Source: Mangrovimonas xylaniphaga (GTDB taxonomy: Bacteria > Bacteroidota > Bacteroidia > Flavobacteriales > Flavobacteriaceae). Taken from it: a stretch of 64,000 bases of DNA. Shown one piece after another: positions 9,380-18,671 of this stretch (the stretch's first letter is position 1; each line of letters begins with the position of its first letter). The translations under genes were made by a program, and so were the position numbers. The DNA is taken from the NCBI RefSeq assembly GCF_001280435.1, contig NZ_LBIP01000013.1, positions 1,922,001 to 1,986,000 of the forward strand. The letters are read 5' to 3'. The notes under the pieces are model-generated. The model saw nothing but the letters and a program-made list of their open reading frames with translations, had not been told where the DNA came from and ran no database searches.

Positions 9380-9387
9380 TATCTTTG
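9380..9387 (+). promoter_or_regulatory. -7 promoter box for tyrS
   Basis: TATCTTTG matches TAnnTTTG 29 bases before the tyrS start. A convincing -33 element was not seen. Confidence 0.45.
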
Positions 9388-9416
9388 CGAAAAATAAGTG
9401 ATCAATAGAAAATATT

Positions 9417-10730
9417 ATGGCAAATAAGCTTGTTGAAGAATTGAGATGGAGAGGAATGGTGCATGATATGATGCCCGGGACCGAAGAACAGTTGAATAAG
9501 GAAATGACTACTGCATATATTGGGTTTGATCCCACATCAGATTCTTTGCATATAGGAAGTTTGGTGCCGATTATTTTATTGGTGCATTTGGAAAAAGCTG
9601 GCCACAAACCAATTGCGTTGGTAGGTGGAGCTACAGGAATGATTGGAGATCCTTCAGGGAAAAGCGATGAGAGAAACCTTTTGGATGAAGCAACCTTGAA
9701 CCACAACGTGGAAGGTATAAAAGGTGTGCTGTCTAGATTTTTGGACTTCAATTCTACAGAAGCCAATGCGCCTGTATTGGTTAACAACTACGATTGGATG
9801 AAGACCTTTTCGTTCATCGACTTTGCTCGTGAGGTAGGAAAGCGTATTACGGTTAACTATATGATGGCCAAAGATTCTGTTAAAAAACGTTTGTCCGGTG
9901 ATGAGGGAAGTGTTGGGATGTCTTTTACTGAGTTTACTTACCAATTGATTCAAGGATACGATTTTTACCATTTGTATAAAAACTACAATTGTTTGTTGCA
10001 GATGGGAGGAAGTGACCAATGGGGAAATATTACTACAGGAACGGAGTTGGTGCGTCGTATGAATGTTGGGGAAGAGGCCAAGGCCTACGCTATGACCTGT
10101 CCATTGATTACAAAGGCAGACGGTTCTAAATTCGGGAAGTCTGAAGGCGGAAATGTATGGTTGGATGCCGATAAAACTTCGGTGTATAAATTCTACCAAT
10201 TCTGGTTAAACACCACCGATGAGGATGCTGAAAAGTATATTAAAATTTTTACCTTTTTAGATAAGGAAACTATTGAAGCCCTAATTGCAGAACACAAGGA
10301 AATACCACATGCAAGAATCCTTCAAAAACGATTGGCAGAAGAAGTGACCACATTTGTACACTCGAAAGAAGAATTGGAAAATGCCATAAAAGCTTCCAAT
10401 ATCTTGTTCAGCAAAACCTTTAAGGCAGACATTCAAACTTTAAATGAAAGTACCTTTTTGGATGTGTTTGAAGGCGTGCCGCAAGCGGAGATTTCTAAAG
10501 CAGAATTTGCGGAAGGAGGCCTGGATATGATTGCGGCGCTTTCAGCCAAAACAGGATTCTTAGGGTCTAACAGTGAAGCTAGAAGAGCACTTAAGGAAAA
10601 TGCGGTGGCGGTGAACAAAGAAAAAGTGAAGGAAGATTACATCTTGAGTGAAGAAGATTTGATCCACGGACAGTATATCATCATCAACAAAGGGAAGAAA
10701 AACACTTACATCATTAAGTTAGTAGCATAA
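9417..10730 (+). CDS. tyrS: Tyrosine--tRNA ligase
   Basis: Class I aminoacyl-tRNA synthetase charging tRNA-Tyr. It is 437 aa, normal for the bacterial TyrRS-1 type. The HIGH-like motif is in [14 protein letters not shown] (about residues 40-53), the substrate loop is [13 protein letters not shown] and the KMSKS-like loop is [13 protein letters not shown]-terminal S4 RNA-binding domain follows (about 370-437, [17 protein letters not shown]). Transcribed alone with a terminator directly after the stop. Confidence 0.98.
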   Translation: MANKLVEELRWRGMVHDMMPGTEEQLNKEMTTAYIGFDPTSDSLHIGSLVPIILLVHLEKAGHKPIALVGGATGMIGDPSGKSDERNLLDEATLNHNVEGIKGVLSRFLDFNSTEANAPVLVNNYDWMKTFSFIDFAREVGKRITVNYMMAKDSVKKRLSGDEGSVGMSFTEFTYQLIQGYDFYHLYKNYNCLLQMGGSDQWGNITTGTELVRRMNVGEEAKAYAMTCPLITKADGSKFGKSEGGNVWLDADKTSVYKFYQFWLNTTDEDAEKYIKIFTFLDKETIEALIAEHKEIPHARILQKRLAEEVTTFVHSKEELENAIKASNILFSKTFKADIQTLNESTFLDVFEGVPQAEISKAEFAEGGLDMIAALSAKTGFLGSNSEARRALKENAVAVNKEKVKEDYILSEEDLIHGQYIIINKGKKNTYIIKLVA

Positions 10731-10733
10731 AAA

Positions 10734-10759
10734 AACGCCCGGAAGCAAAACCGGGCGTT
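10734..10759 (+). terminator. Intrinsic terminator after tyrS
   Basis: A 9-bp GC-rich stem (10734-10742 with 10751-10759) around an 8-base loop lies 3 bases after the tyrS stop. The trailing T tract is weak. Confidence 0.75.
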
Positions 10760-10834
10760 CAATTAACCAACCAACTAAAAAAATAAATTTGCTTTTTTCT
10801 TAGCAAACCCTTGGTCGGTAAAAATTTATGAACC

Positions 10835-11815
10835 TTACAGCGCCATTAAATTACAGCCTCTAATATCTGAATGATCGAAACGACCAATAACTTCAAAAGT
10901 GTTGTTTGGATAGGCTCGGCCAAGATCTTGAGTGGCAATAAAAGCGCAAGAATTTAGGTTGGCAAGGTCAATCACGTTGATACCTCCGGTTTTATGATTG
11001 TCTACTAAAGTAAGCGCATCTTCAGGATCGCGAGTAAGGATTTGCATCCAAGGAGGGCATTCAAAAATACCTTGCCCTTTGGAATAACCTTGACTTAATA
11101 ATTCCGTCATACCATATTCACTGTGGATGTATTCAACCCCAAACCCTTTTTTCAAAATTTGATGGAGTTCTTCTCTAATCAATTCCTTTCTGCGGCCTTT
11201 CATTCCGCCAGTTTCCATAACAATAGTGTGTTTTAAATCGAATTGAAAGGATTCCACCAAATCCAAAAGTGCAAAGGAAACCCCTATGAGTAAAGTCTTT
11301 TTTTGTTGAGCTTCCAACTCCAAAAGTTTCTCTTTTAAATCGCTCAGGTTATGAAGGTAAAAGCCGCTTTCAGGGTGTTTGGATTGATTAATCATATCGT
11401 TCACCATATAGATGAGCGATGAACCGTCGCGTTCCAAATAGGAAGGTAACAAGGCCAAAACCACATAGTCCTCAACAGGGCCGTAAAAATGTTCAAACCC
11501 CTTTCTAAAACTTTGTTCATAAATAGAAAGGTCGGTAACATAATGTTTGCTGGTGATTGATCCGGTGGTGCCCGAACTGCTAAATGTTTTTTGAATGGTT
11601 TCTTTACTGCTCAATACTTCATGCGACTTGAAAAACTGGATAGGCAGAAAAGGAATGTTCCGATAGTTTGAAATATCGCTTGGGTGGATGTACAGCAAAT
11701 CGCAGAAGGATCGGTATACTGTATTGTGTTTGAATTGAAACTTAAAAACGTCCAGGGCTACTTTTTGAAACTCTTCCTGAGTTTGTATCCCGAAAATGTC
11801 TTGGGCTGATATCAT
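10835..11815 (-). CDS. LuxE-like acyl-protein synthetase / acyltransferase
   Basis: Adenylate-forming enzyme of the LuxE (acyl-protein synthetase) family. The motif SSGTTGSITSKHYV (about residues 77-90) is the phosphate-binding loop, and METGGMKGRRKELIREEL and HSEYGMTELLSQGYS are further family signatures. I start it at ATG 11815 (326 aa, MISAQDIFGIQTQ). The longer form from 11857 adds 14 residues that run through a terminator hairpin. Flavobacterial homologues usually stand alone without lux genes, so the acyl substrate is unknown. Confidence 0.85.
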   Translation of the reverse strand: MISAQDIFGIQTQEEFQKVALDVFKFQFKHNTVYRSFCDLLYIHPSDISNYRNIPFLPIQFFKSHEVLSSKETIQKTFSSSGTTGSITSKHYVTDLSIYEQSFRKGFEHFYGPVEDYVVLALLPSYLERDGSSLIYMVNDMINQSKHPESGFYLHNLSDLKEKLLELEAQQKKTLLIGVSFALLDLVESFQFDLKHTIVMETGGMKGRRKELIREELHQILKKGFGVEYIHSEYGMTELLSQGYSKGQGIFECPPWMQILTRDPEDALTLVDNHKTGGINVIDLANLNSCAFIATQDLGRAYPNNTFEVIGRFDHSDIRGCNLMAL

Positions 11816-11837
11816 GGTAACAAAAGTAGGTAAAAAT

Positions 11838-11865
11838 AAAAAGCGCTGCCATGGCAACGCTTTTT
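11838..11865 (-). terminator. Terminator for the T9SS secreted protein gene
   Basis: An almost perfect 28-bp palindrome with A and T tracts on either side lies 21 bases beyond the stop codon at 11887. It also lies in the leader of the LuxE-like gene. Confidence 0.75.
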
Positions 11866-11886
11866 AAAGATTCGGATGAAGTTTCC

Positions 11887-13614
11887 TTATTTGATGATCA
11901 GTTTTTTGGTAACTGAAGCATTGTTTTGTTCCAATTTCAAAAGGTACAATCCAGGGGCTAGAGTGCTCACATTTAGTTGTCCATTTAAAACTTCGGAGTT
12001 AAATACATTTTTACCCAACATATCAAGAACTGTTACTGAAATATCACCTTGGTAAGCGGTGGAAATAGTCACAAAACCAGAGTTTGTAGGATTAGGGTAA
12101 AGGGAAAACTCAAGATTTTCAAATTGATTTACTGAAAGTGTCATGTCCATCAAGCTTCTAGAAGTGATTTGTGGTGTGCCGTTAAATTCATTTACCAACG
12201 CGACAACAGGAACTGCTCCAGAAGGAATGGTAGTACCAATATAATCGGCTTCACTAAAATTAGTTCTGAAATTGATAGTAGAGCCATCACTTAAGTCGTA
12301 GTTGCTGGCAGAAGCAAATGTTGCTCCGGCATCTGTAAATGTGGCATCAACAATCTCCACTAACTCCGATTCGTAATCTTCCCAATTTGTTAAAAGGGTG
12401 GCGATGGTTACAATTTCTGGAGTCACGGCACTTCCTGTTGCTACAGAAGCGTCTTGCATTGGCACAAGTTCCAATACACCGTTATATTCAATCGCTTGGC
12501 CAACAAGTCCGCTAATGCCATTTCCTTCTGTAAAACTTGTAGTTATGATACCTGCATTATCGTCAATTAAAATACCGGCGCTGGCATCTTGAATGTATTT
12601 TTGATTTCTGAATGTTCTGGTGTAAGTAATGGTGGGAGTACTCAATAATTCGTAATAATGCTCATCTCCATTAGCTAGTACATCATCTCTCAAAGCGGCT
12701 AGATTTTCTACTTGCATTATTTCTTCAACATCAAATTCAACCGTGGCACTTACCACAGGGCTAATGGGAGCGTGGTTGTTGTCAACCAAAATCATTTCAA
12801 CAACATATTCGCCTCCGTTGGTTACAGTAATGCTAACATCGTCTGTATCGTATTTCATAGGTTGGGAAACAGCGCCTTCACCATTATCTATAGTCCAGTG
12901 AATATGACCATCGATGCCTTCTCCGGGATTGCCAACCACAAAGTTTTGGACACTTATGGAAAGGGTTACGGAGGTCGTTCCTGGGATAAATTCTTCTCCA
13001 TTGCTAGGAGATAGAATGGTTAAACTTGGAGCAGTGGAACCTTCGGTGCTATAAGTGCCAATTGGGAACACAGAAGCGCAGGTGCCATTGCTGGTACAGC
13101 CATCTGTGATATCGGGACCGCTATAGGTCCAATTGCCCAACACAAAAATGCTACCGTCAGGTCCAGTTCCGTCAACACGGTAAGCCCATCCGTCTAAATA
13201 TTCCCAAGCCTCTCCAGTTCCATCTGTATTGATGTCTCCAAAAGTGTCAATAACAGAGCTGTTGAAGAATAATTCCAAAGCATCGTCGCCATTTACATTG
13301 GCAGCATCTGAAATGAAATCTGGGGTAATTCCAAAGTATTCTACAACAGAAGTTTCATCTGAAGCAATATAAAGATATTCTCCAGCTGAGGCAGATCCAG
13401 AAAAAGTGACTTCTTCGTCATCGGTACCTCCTCCATTGTTGGCAGAACCAAAACCGTAAAGGGATAAATCGGCAATATCATTGATAACATAAAGCTCGAC
13501 AACCTTAGGTAGACCACCCGATAATGGACCATCAAAAACGCCGGATATTACCATATCCTGGCCAAAAGATAACATTGTAGTAAGCGTAAATACTAAAAAG
13601 TAAATTTTTTTCAT
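11887..13614 (-). CDS. Secreted protein with lamin-tail-like and T9SS type A sorting domains
   Basis: A 575-aa exported protein. A signal peptide (residues 1-18, ending in SFGQ) is followed by a lamin-tail-like region (about 20-180) with VVELYVINDIADLSLYGFGS. Next come a Kalamaris-like beta domain around SLTILSPSNGEEFIPG and an OB-fold-like segment (about 300-480) around RNQKYIQDASAGILIDD. The C-terminus (about 500-575, FSLYPNPTNSGFVTISTAYQ to VTKKLIIK) is a T9SS type A sorting signal. It is probably carried over the outer membrane and attached to the surface or released. The substrate is unknown. No catalytic motif is seen. Confidence 0.85.
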   Translation of the reverse strand: MKKIYFLVFTLTTMLSFGQDMVISGVFDGPLSGGLPKVVELYVINDIADLSLYGFGSANNGGGTDDEEVTFSGSASAGEYLYIASDETSVVEYFGITPDFISDAANVNGDDALELFFNSSVIDTFGDINTDGTGEAWEYLDGWAYRVDGTGPDGSIFVLGNWTYSGPDITDGCTSNGTCASVFPIGTYSTEGSTAPSLTILSPSNGEEFIPGTTSVTLSISVQNFVVGNPGEGIDGHIHWTIDNGEGAVSQPMKYDTDDVSITVTNGGEYVVEMILVDNNHAPISPVVSATVEFDVEEIMQVENLAALRDDVLANGDEHYYELLSTPTITYTRTFRNQKYIQDASAGILIDDNAGIITTSFTEGNGISGLVGQAIEYNGVLELVPMQDASVATGSAVTPEIVTIATLLTNWEDYESELVEIVDATFTDAGATFASASNYDLSDGSTINFRTNFSEADYIGTTIPSGAVPVVALVNEFNGTPQITSRSLMDMTLSVNQFENLEFSLYPNPTNSGFVTISTAYQGDISVTVLDMLGKNVFNSEVLNGQLNVSTLAPGLYLLKLEQNNASVTKKLIIK

Positions 13615-13649
13615 AAATTTCAGTGTTTAAATTAGTAATGCTGTTCCTA

Positions 13650-13657
13650 CAAATATA
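13650..13657 (-). promoter_or_regulatory. -7 promoter box for the T9SS secreted protein
   Basis: Read on the minus strand this is TATATTTG, matching TAnnTTTG, 35 bases before the start at 13614. No clear -33 element was identified. Confidence 0.45.
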
Positions 13658-13866
13658 AACAGAAAACAGAACGATTTTGATGAAATGAAAATATAAATGC
13701 TTATTTTACAATAAATTAACGTTGATTTTAAATTGAGGGTTAAAAATTGTAGTTTGAAATTATTCGAAAAAAAATGGGAACTTTGTAGGAGATTATTTAA
13801 GGGTAAGTGAAAAGTTATCTTAATGTTATCATTGTGTAACGAAGTATAAATTTTTGTTATTAGTTT

Positions 13867-13874
13867 TATCTTTG
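13867..13874 (+). promoter_or_regulatory. -7 promoter box for the two-component operon
   Basis: TATCTTTG matches TAnnTTTG 26 bases before the response-regulator start. The 286 bp between this operon and the divergent T9SS gene shows nothing else beyond AT-rich sequence. Confidence 0.5.
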
Positions 13875-13900
13875 ACGCTGAAAAGATTACAACAAAACCG

Positions 13901-14584
13901 ATGAAAAAAAAGGACATAAAAATTCTTCTGGTTGACGATGAACCGGACATTTTGGAAATTGTAGGATACAACCTTAGTTCTGAAGGCTATCAGGTGATTA
14001 CGGCAGAAAACGGTCTTGAGGCTGTTAAAAAGGCCAAGGCTGAAAAGCCTCAGTTGATCATTTTGGATGTAATGATGCCTGAAATGGACGGAATTGAGGC
14101 TTGTGAACAAATCAGAAAGGTTCCAGAATTAAGCGAAACCATCATTACGTTTTTTACGGCTAGAGGAGAAGATTATTCCCAAGTGGCAGGCTTTGAAGCT
14201 GGAGCCGATGATTATATCACCAAGCCTATCAAGCCAAAAGTATTGATTAGTAAAGTAAAGGCTTTATTGAGACGTTTGAAGGAGGAGGATTCCGCTGAAA
14301 ACGTGATGAAAGTTGGTAACTTGACCATCAATAGAGAAGAGTACAAGATTTCGGTTAAGGGAGAAGAAATCGTTTTGCCTAGAAAAGAGTTTGAACTATT
14401 ATCTTTGTTGGCAACTAAACCTGGGAAAGTATTTAAAAGAGAGGAAATACTGGATAAGGTTTGGGGGAACGAAGTTGTTGTTGGAGGGCGTACGATCGAT
14501 GTCCATATTAGAAAGCTGAGAGAAAAAATAGGAGATGATAGCTTTAAAACCGTTAAAGGAGTAGGCTATAAGTTTGTAGATTAA
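13901..14584 (+). CDS. OmpR/PhoB-type response regulator
   Basis: DNA-binding response regulator of 227 aa. The receiver domain (residues 5-120) has the acidic pair Asp12/Asp13 in LLVDDEPD, phospho-acceptor Asp56 in LIILDVMMP and Lys in the ITKPIKPK loop. A winged-helix Trans_reg_C domain (about 130-225) follows, ending GRTIDVHIRKLREKIG and KTVKGVGYKF. The stop overlaps the start of the histidine kinase by one base, so the pair is coupled. PhoB-like by sequence, but no stimulus can be assigned. Confidence 0.95.
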   Translation: MKKKDIKILLVDDEPDILEIVGYNLSSEGYQVITAENGLEAVKKAKAEKPQLIILDVMMPEMDGIEACEQIRKVPELSETIITFFTARGEDYSQVAGFEAGADDYITKPIKPKVLISKVKALLRRLKEEDSAENVMKVGNLTINREEYKISVKGEEIVLPRKEFELLSLLATKPGKVFKREEILDKVWGNEVVVGGRTIDVHIRKLREKIGDDSFKTVKGVGYKFVD

Positions 14585-15633
14585 TGCAGAAGAAAAAAAT
14601 AAAGAAATCGTATAAGTTCGCTATTAGAACTTCTACATACATTACACTTTTTTTAACGCTCTTTATGAGTGTTTTTTTATATACCTCAAATCTAGAATAT
14701 TGGTGGGTGTTAATTTTGGGGTTTGCAGTGGTTTCCTATCTGTTTTCCTTTGCTGTGATCCAATACCGTGTGGAGCGGTTTATATACCGTAGGGTTAAAA
14801 AGATTTATGATGATTTAACTTTATTGGAATCTGCCTCTTTAAGAAAACAGCCCATTACTACCGATATGGCTACGCTTACCCATGAAATAGACAAGTATGC
14901 CAAGGATAAGAAGCTGGAGATTGAAACCTTGAAGGTGCGAGAAGAATACCGAAAGGAGTTTTTGGGAAATGTTGCCCATGAGCTTAAAACCCCTTTGTTT
15001 ACGGTGCAAGGGTATTTGGAAACCTTGATTGATGGTGCTCAAAACGATAAGAAAATTCGTGAAAAGTACTTGGAAAGAGCAAATAAAGGTGTGGAGCGCC
15101 TCATCTATATTGTGAGCGATTTGGATATGATTACCAAATTGGAAGCTGGTGATCTAAGTTTGAACGTTGAGGTTTTTGATATTGTGGAGTTGGTGGAGAA
15201 CGTTTTCGACATGTTGGAAATGAAGGCGGCCAAAAAGAAAATATCTTTGGTTTTTGATATGGATTATACGTCTCCAGTGATGGTAAGGGCCGATAAGGAA
15301 CGTATTCAACAAGTACTTACAAACCTTATTGTAAACTCTATAAAATATGGACGCGATAAAGGAACTACGGAAGTGAGTATCGAAAACCTAATCAAGAATA
15401 AAGTAATTGTTAGGGTAACCGATAACGGAGAAGGTATTGGAAAGGAAAATATCCCGAGATTGTTTGAACGCTTTTTCCGTGTAGACAAGAGTGGCTCTCG
15501 TAAAGAAGGAGGTTCTGGGTTGGGTCTTGCCATCGTAAAGCATATCATAGAGGCTCATGACGAAAAGATTTATGTAGAGAGTGAAATTGGTGTTGGAAGT
15601 GAATTTTCATTCACCCTTGAAAAGGCTGAATAG
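14584..15633 (+). CDS. Sensor histidine kinase, partner of the upstream response regulator
   Basis: Inner-membrane kinase of 349 aa. Two N-terminal membrane helices (about residues 14-30 and 37-57) are separated by a very short loop, so there is no sizeable periplasmic sensor domain. A linker follows, then HisKA with His132 in VAHELKTPL. HATPase_c has the N box LTNLIVNSIKYG, the G1 box VTDNGEGIG, the F box and the G2 box GGSGLGLAIV. The short extracytoplasmic loop suggests sensing in the membrane or through a partner, as in PhoR-type kinases. Its 3' end overlaps the convergent glycosyltransferase gene by 27 bp. Confidence 0.94.
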   Translation: MQKKKIKKSYKFAIRTSTYITLFLTLFMSVFLYTSNLEYWWVLILGFAVVSYLFSFAVIQYRVERFIYRRVKKIYDDLTLLESASLRKQPITTDMATLTHEIDKYAKDKKLEIETLKVREEYRKEFLGNVAHELKTPLFTVQGYLETLIDGAQNDKKIREKYLERANKGVERLIYIVSDLDMITKLEAGDLSLNVEVFDIVELVENVFDMLEMKAAKKKISLVFDMDYTSPVMVRADKERIQQVLTNLIVNSIKYGRDKGTTEVSIENLIKNKVIVRVTDNGEGIGKENIPRLFERFFRVDKSGSRKEGGSGLGLAIVKHIIEAHDEKIYVESEIGVGSEFSFTLEKAE

Positions 15634-16662
15634 CTTTTTGTAATTCACATCGTATTCCAATTCAGAAAGTCCTTGGTAGGCATTCACCCGCTGCAACTGC
15701 TCTAGGTTAAAATCATCTTGTTTGCAATACGGTACCAATTTTTGGCTGTCCAATCTTTTGGCAAGGTATTCCTGTTCAAATTGACCAGGAGTTGGAATAA
15801 AAAAGGCTTTTTTGCCCAGTTTGGCCAAATCCATAACTGTAGTGTATCCAGATCTGGATACAATAAGCGAACTTTGGTGGATGGTGGCTTCCAATTGGTC
15901 ACTGCTCATATAATTGTAAATGGTCATATTGCCCTTTTGTTCACAGGTTTGCTGCTCATCCATCACCCCTTTTATAAAAACAGTTTTGATAGACTGGTCT
16001 TTAAAAAGCTCCAAAACTTTTTCTTCCAAAAGGGTACGTTGCGGTTCTGGTCCCGACAATAATACCATGATGTCATAGACATCTTTGGAGTCCTGTTTTT
16101 CAAAACGGCTAATAGGCCCCAGATATCTTAAGGGGATTTCAAAATTATCAACATGGCCTAATTGCCCGCTTAAATTTGGTGATTTTAAACTGTCCGGAAC
16201 CCAACATTCGTTATACTTCTTAATGTAGGATTGATGCATGCGCGTACTGAACCAGGTGGTATTGCCACTTAATACTCGTAATTGGTGGGAAATAATTACC
16301 GAAGGAACTTTCTTGGAGTAGGCCCCAAGTCTGTTGTCTGAAATGATACCGTCAATATTGTGGGTTGCAATGATCTGGTCGACCATCTTGTTTTCGTTTT
16401 GTATGGCCTTTAAAATGTTTGGGGCATTGGCAATCAATTTCAGTTTGAACCACTGTCCCTTTTTTGCGTAATGAATTTTATAAGAAGGCAGTTCCAAGGA
16501 TTCCAAATTGGGGAATTCTTTTCTTAAAAGAGCCAGAGCATCACCATCGGAAGCAATGATAGGTTCAAAATTATGGGCTAATAAAGCACGGATAATTGGA
16601 ATGCAGCGGGTGGCGTGACCCAATCCCCAGTTAAGGGGCATGACTAAAATGCGTTTTTTCAT
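15607..16662 (-). CDS. GT28-like glycosyltransferase (MurG-related fold)
   Basis: Putative glycosyltransferase of 351 aa from ATG 16662. The start MKKRILVMPLNWGLGHATRC has the loop GxGHATR seen in MurG/UGT-type enzymes. The C-terminal nucleotide-sugar domain includes MVLLSGPEPQRT, SLIVSRSGYTTVMDLAKLGK and FIPTPGQFEQEYLA. The longer reading from 16731 adds 23 residues with no family similarity. Donor and acceptor are unknown. It is convergent with the histidine kinase gene, with coding ends overlapping by 27 bp. Confidence 0.82.
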   Translation of the reverse strand: MKKRILVMPLNWGLGHATRCIPIIRALLAHNFEPIIASDGDALALLRKEFPNLESLELPSYKIHYAKKGQWFKLKLIANAPNILKAIQNENKMVDQIIATHNIDGIISDNRLGAYSKKVPSVIISHQLRVLSGNTTWFSTRMHQSYIKKYNECWVPDSLKSPNLSGQLGHVDNFEIPLRYLGPISRFEKQDSKDVYDIMVLLSGPEPQRTLLEEKVLELFKDQSIKTVFIKGVMDEQQTCEQKGNMTIYNYMSSDQLEATIHQSSLIVSRSGYTTVMDLAKLGKKAFFIPTPGQFEQEYLAKRLDSQKLVPYCKQDDFNLEQLQRVNAYQGLSELEYDVNYKKLFSLFKGE

Positions 16663-16821
16663 AGTGACGCTAAAGGGCTTTCTGTTGCTTATAGTTTTCA
16701 ATGGGAAACTTGCGCAAGCCAAACCTCCCAAGATGCACTAATAATCAAAGATAAGTATAATACTGCTTCCATATATTTCCTTAATTTTACCGAATCTTAT
16801 TATAAACATTAAATTGAAGTA

Positions 16822-17502
16822 GTGGGAAGTAAAAATAAGCTCAAGCGTTTTAAGGAAAATGAGACGTTTTCAAATGTATTTCAGCCTACAAGGGATGAAT
16901 TGGTGAATGCGGAATTTGCGTTGAAGGGGAACTGGAATGACACAGTTTTTAAAAACGATCATCCGTTGGTGTTGGAATTGGGATGTGGAAAAGGAGAGTA
17001 TTCCGTGGCCTTGGCGCAAAAATATCCAGAGAAGAATTTTATAGGAATTGACATTAAGGGAGCCCGTTTTTGGAGAGGGGCCAAAACAGCAGTGGAAGAT
17101 GGGATTGATAATGTTGCCTTTTTGAGAACGCAGATTGAATTGATCGAGTATGCCTTTGCTGAAAATGAAGTGGACGAAATTTGGATTACGTTTCCAGATC
17201 CGCAGATTAAGTACAAACGTACCAAGCACCGTTTGACCAATTCGGAATTTTTAAAACGCTACAAGCACATTCTTAAGCCAGATGGTATTGTTAACCTAAA
17301 AACCGATAGCGAATTTATGCATGGTTACACCCTAGGTTTGTTACATGGTGAAGGACATGAAGTGTTGTATTCCAACCATGATGTGTACAGACAGGAAGGT
17401 AGCCCAGAAGAAGTAACGAGCATACAAACGTTTTATGAGAGTCAATATTTAGAACAAAACAAACCAATTACGTATATTAGGTTTAAAATCAAAGATTCTT
17501 GA
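16822..17502 (+). CDS. trmB: tRNA (guanine-N7-)-methyltransferase
   Basis: S-adenosylmethionine-dependent enzyme making m7G46 in tRNA. It is 226 aa. The start is GTG 16822, which gives MGSKNKLKRFKENETF, the N-terminus usual for flavobacterial TrmB. The SAM site is VLELGCGKGEYSVALA (about 50-65), and the catalytic region is IWITFPDPQIKYKRTKHRL. It is the first gene of a three-gene run; the next gene starts inside its stop codon. Confidence 0.95.
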   Translation: MGSKNKLKRFKENETFSNVFQPTRDELVNAEFALKGNWNDTVFKNDHPLVLELGCGKGEYSVALAQKYPEKNFIGIDIKGARFWRGAKTAVEDGIDNVAFLRTQIELIEYAFAENEVDEIWITFPDPQIKYKRTKHRLTNSEFLKRYKHILKPDGIVNLKTDSEFMHGYTLGLLHGEGHEVLYSNHDVYRQEGSPEEVTSIQTFYESQYLEQNKPITYIRFKIKDS

Positions 17503-18131
17503 ATATTACCATAACCTTTGTTTTAGGGTTCTTGGCTGCTTTTTTAGCAGTCATGCCTCCTGGCTTGTTGAATATGACTGCTGCCAAAATCAGCTTAAGG
17601 GAAGGTCATACAAGAGGTATCGTATTTTCTATAGGCGCTTGTATTATTGTATTTATCCAAACCCTTATCGCAACCGTTTTTGCCAGATATTTAAACAAAC
17701 ACCCTGATGTTGTAGAAATTTTACAGCGCGTAGCTTTTGTGATTTTTGTGTTGGTGACCGTGTATTTTCTTTTGGTTGCCAAGGGAAGGGAAAAAGTGGA
17801 GGAAGAGCTGGAGCCTAAAAGCAAGCGTAGCCGATTTTTTCAAGGCGTTTTTATGTCCAGTATCAATGTGTTTCCTATTCCGTTTCAGGCGTATATGGCC
17901 ATTACTTTGGCTTCTTTAGGTTGGCTGCAATTTGACACCACGAGTATTGCGGCCTATGTTGCTGGAGCTGCCATGGGCTCTTTTGCAATGTTGTACATTT
18001 ACATGTTCTTCTTTGAAAAAATCAAGCATTTGAAATTTACCTCCCAAAAGAACATGAACTATATTATTGGGGGGATTACGGGAATCATTTCTTTGATCAC
18101 TTTGGTCAATATCATTAAGGACTTGAAATGA
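17499..18131 (+). CDS. LysE family (RhtB-like) transporter
   Basis: Inner-membrane protein of 210 aa with about six helices. The first, FVLGFLAAFLAVMPPGLLNM, carries the proline-rich PPG-N motif of LysE/RhtB exporters. The start is TTG 17499, overlapping the trmB stop (TTGA), and no upstream ATG is available in frame. Family members export amino acids or small metabolites. The substrate is unknown. The loop around residues 95-110 is highly charged. Its stop overlaps the start of the ATL gene. Confidence 0.85.
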   Translation: MNITITFVLGFLAAFLAVMPPGLLNMTAAKISLREGHTRGIVFSIGACIIVFIQTLIATVFARYLNKHPDVVEILQRVAFVIFVLVTVYFLLVAKGREKVEEELEPKSKRSRFFQGVFMSSINVFPIPFQAYMAITLASLGWLQFDTTSIAAYVAGAAMGSFAMLYIYMFFFEKIKHLKFTSQKNMNYIIGGITGIISLITLVNIIKDLK

Positions 18132-18457
18132 AACCCGAGACCTTAAGTTTTTTTGAAAAAGTATACGAGGTGGCCAAACAGATTCCAAGTGGGCGCGTAA
18201 CCAGTTATGGCGCTATTGCCAAATACCTTGGTGCTGCCAGAAGTGCCCGAATGGTGGGCTATGCCATGAATGGTTCAACGGGGAAGGATGTGCCTGCCCA
18301 TCGTGTGGTAAACCGTTTTGGGTTGCTAACCGGTAAGTTTCATTTTGAAGGTTCCAGCCATATGCAACAGCTTTTGGAAAGCGAAGGAATAAGGGTAAGG
18401 GATAACCAAGTGCAAGACTTTGAAAAGGTATTTTGGGATCCGTCAAAAGAATTATAA
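18128..18457 (+). CDS. Alkyltransferase-like (ATL) protein, MGMT family without active Cys
   Basis: A 109-aa protein of the O6-alkylguanine-DNA alkyltransferase DNA-binding-domain family. The usual PCHRV active site reads PAHRV here (residues 56-60), so Ala57 replaces the alkyl-accepting Cys. This places it with ATL proteins, which bind and flip O6-alkylguanine and hand the lesion to nucleotide excision repair. Supporting segments are IPSGRVTSYGAIAKYLG and ARMVGYAMNGS. The ATG overlaps the upstream stop (ATGA), in an operon with trmB and the LysE-type gene. It cannot be a self-methylating repair enzyme. Confidence 0.9.
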   Translation: MKPETLSFFEKVYEVAKQIPSGRVTSYGAIAKYLGAARSARMVGYAMNGSTGKDVPAHRVVNRFGLLTGKFHFEGSSHMQQLLESEGIRVRDNQVQDFEKVFWDPSKEL

Positions 18458-18520
18458 TCAAACAAAATTTGGGCATAAATCATTTCAATTAAACTGTTTC
18501 TCATTCTAAACATTTCACAG

Positions 18521-18528
18521 TATATTTG
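18521..18528 (+). promoter_or_regulatory. -7 promoter box for the Fe-S operon
   Basis: TATATTTG matches TAnnTTTG. It implies a leader of about 130 bases before mrp, beginning inside or next to the palindrome at 18533-18547. Confidence 0.55.
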
Positions 18529-18532
18529 CATC

Positions 18533-18547
18533 TTAGAATAAGTCTAA
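18533..18547. promoter_or_regulatory. Palindromic operator candidate (DtxR/IdeR-like) at the mrp promoter
   Basis: TTAGA-ATAAG-TCTAA is an inverted repeat placed at the expected transcription start. Its spacing and sequence resemble boxes bound by metal-dependent DtxR-family repressors. The link to iron control is inference, supported by the Fe-S and iron genes downstream. Confidence 0.5.
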
Positions 18548-18671
18548 ATTAGTGAGATTTAGCTTTTTGTGATTTATAGAAAATAAGGAGGAGACCATCC
18601 TTTATAAATCGAAAACGAAGGGCTAAAAACAAGATTCAAAACAGTAGGAAATTCTGCGTAGAGAGTATATT

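Noticed and set aside
9654-10199. 181-codon open frame on the minus strand
   Set aside because: It is antisense to tyrS within conserved synthetase motifs and has no recognisable protein features.
10835-11857. Bioluminescence gene luxE
   Set aside because: The family match is real, but no luxCDAB genes are near and flavobacterial homologues occur without luminescence, so no lux symbol was given.
18128-18457. Active O6-methylguanine-DNA methyltransferase
   Set aside because: The acceptor Cys is Ala57 in PAHRV, so direct alkyl transfer is not possible. It is called an ATL protein instead.
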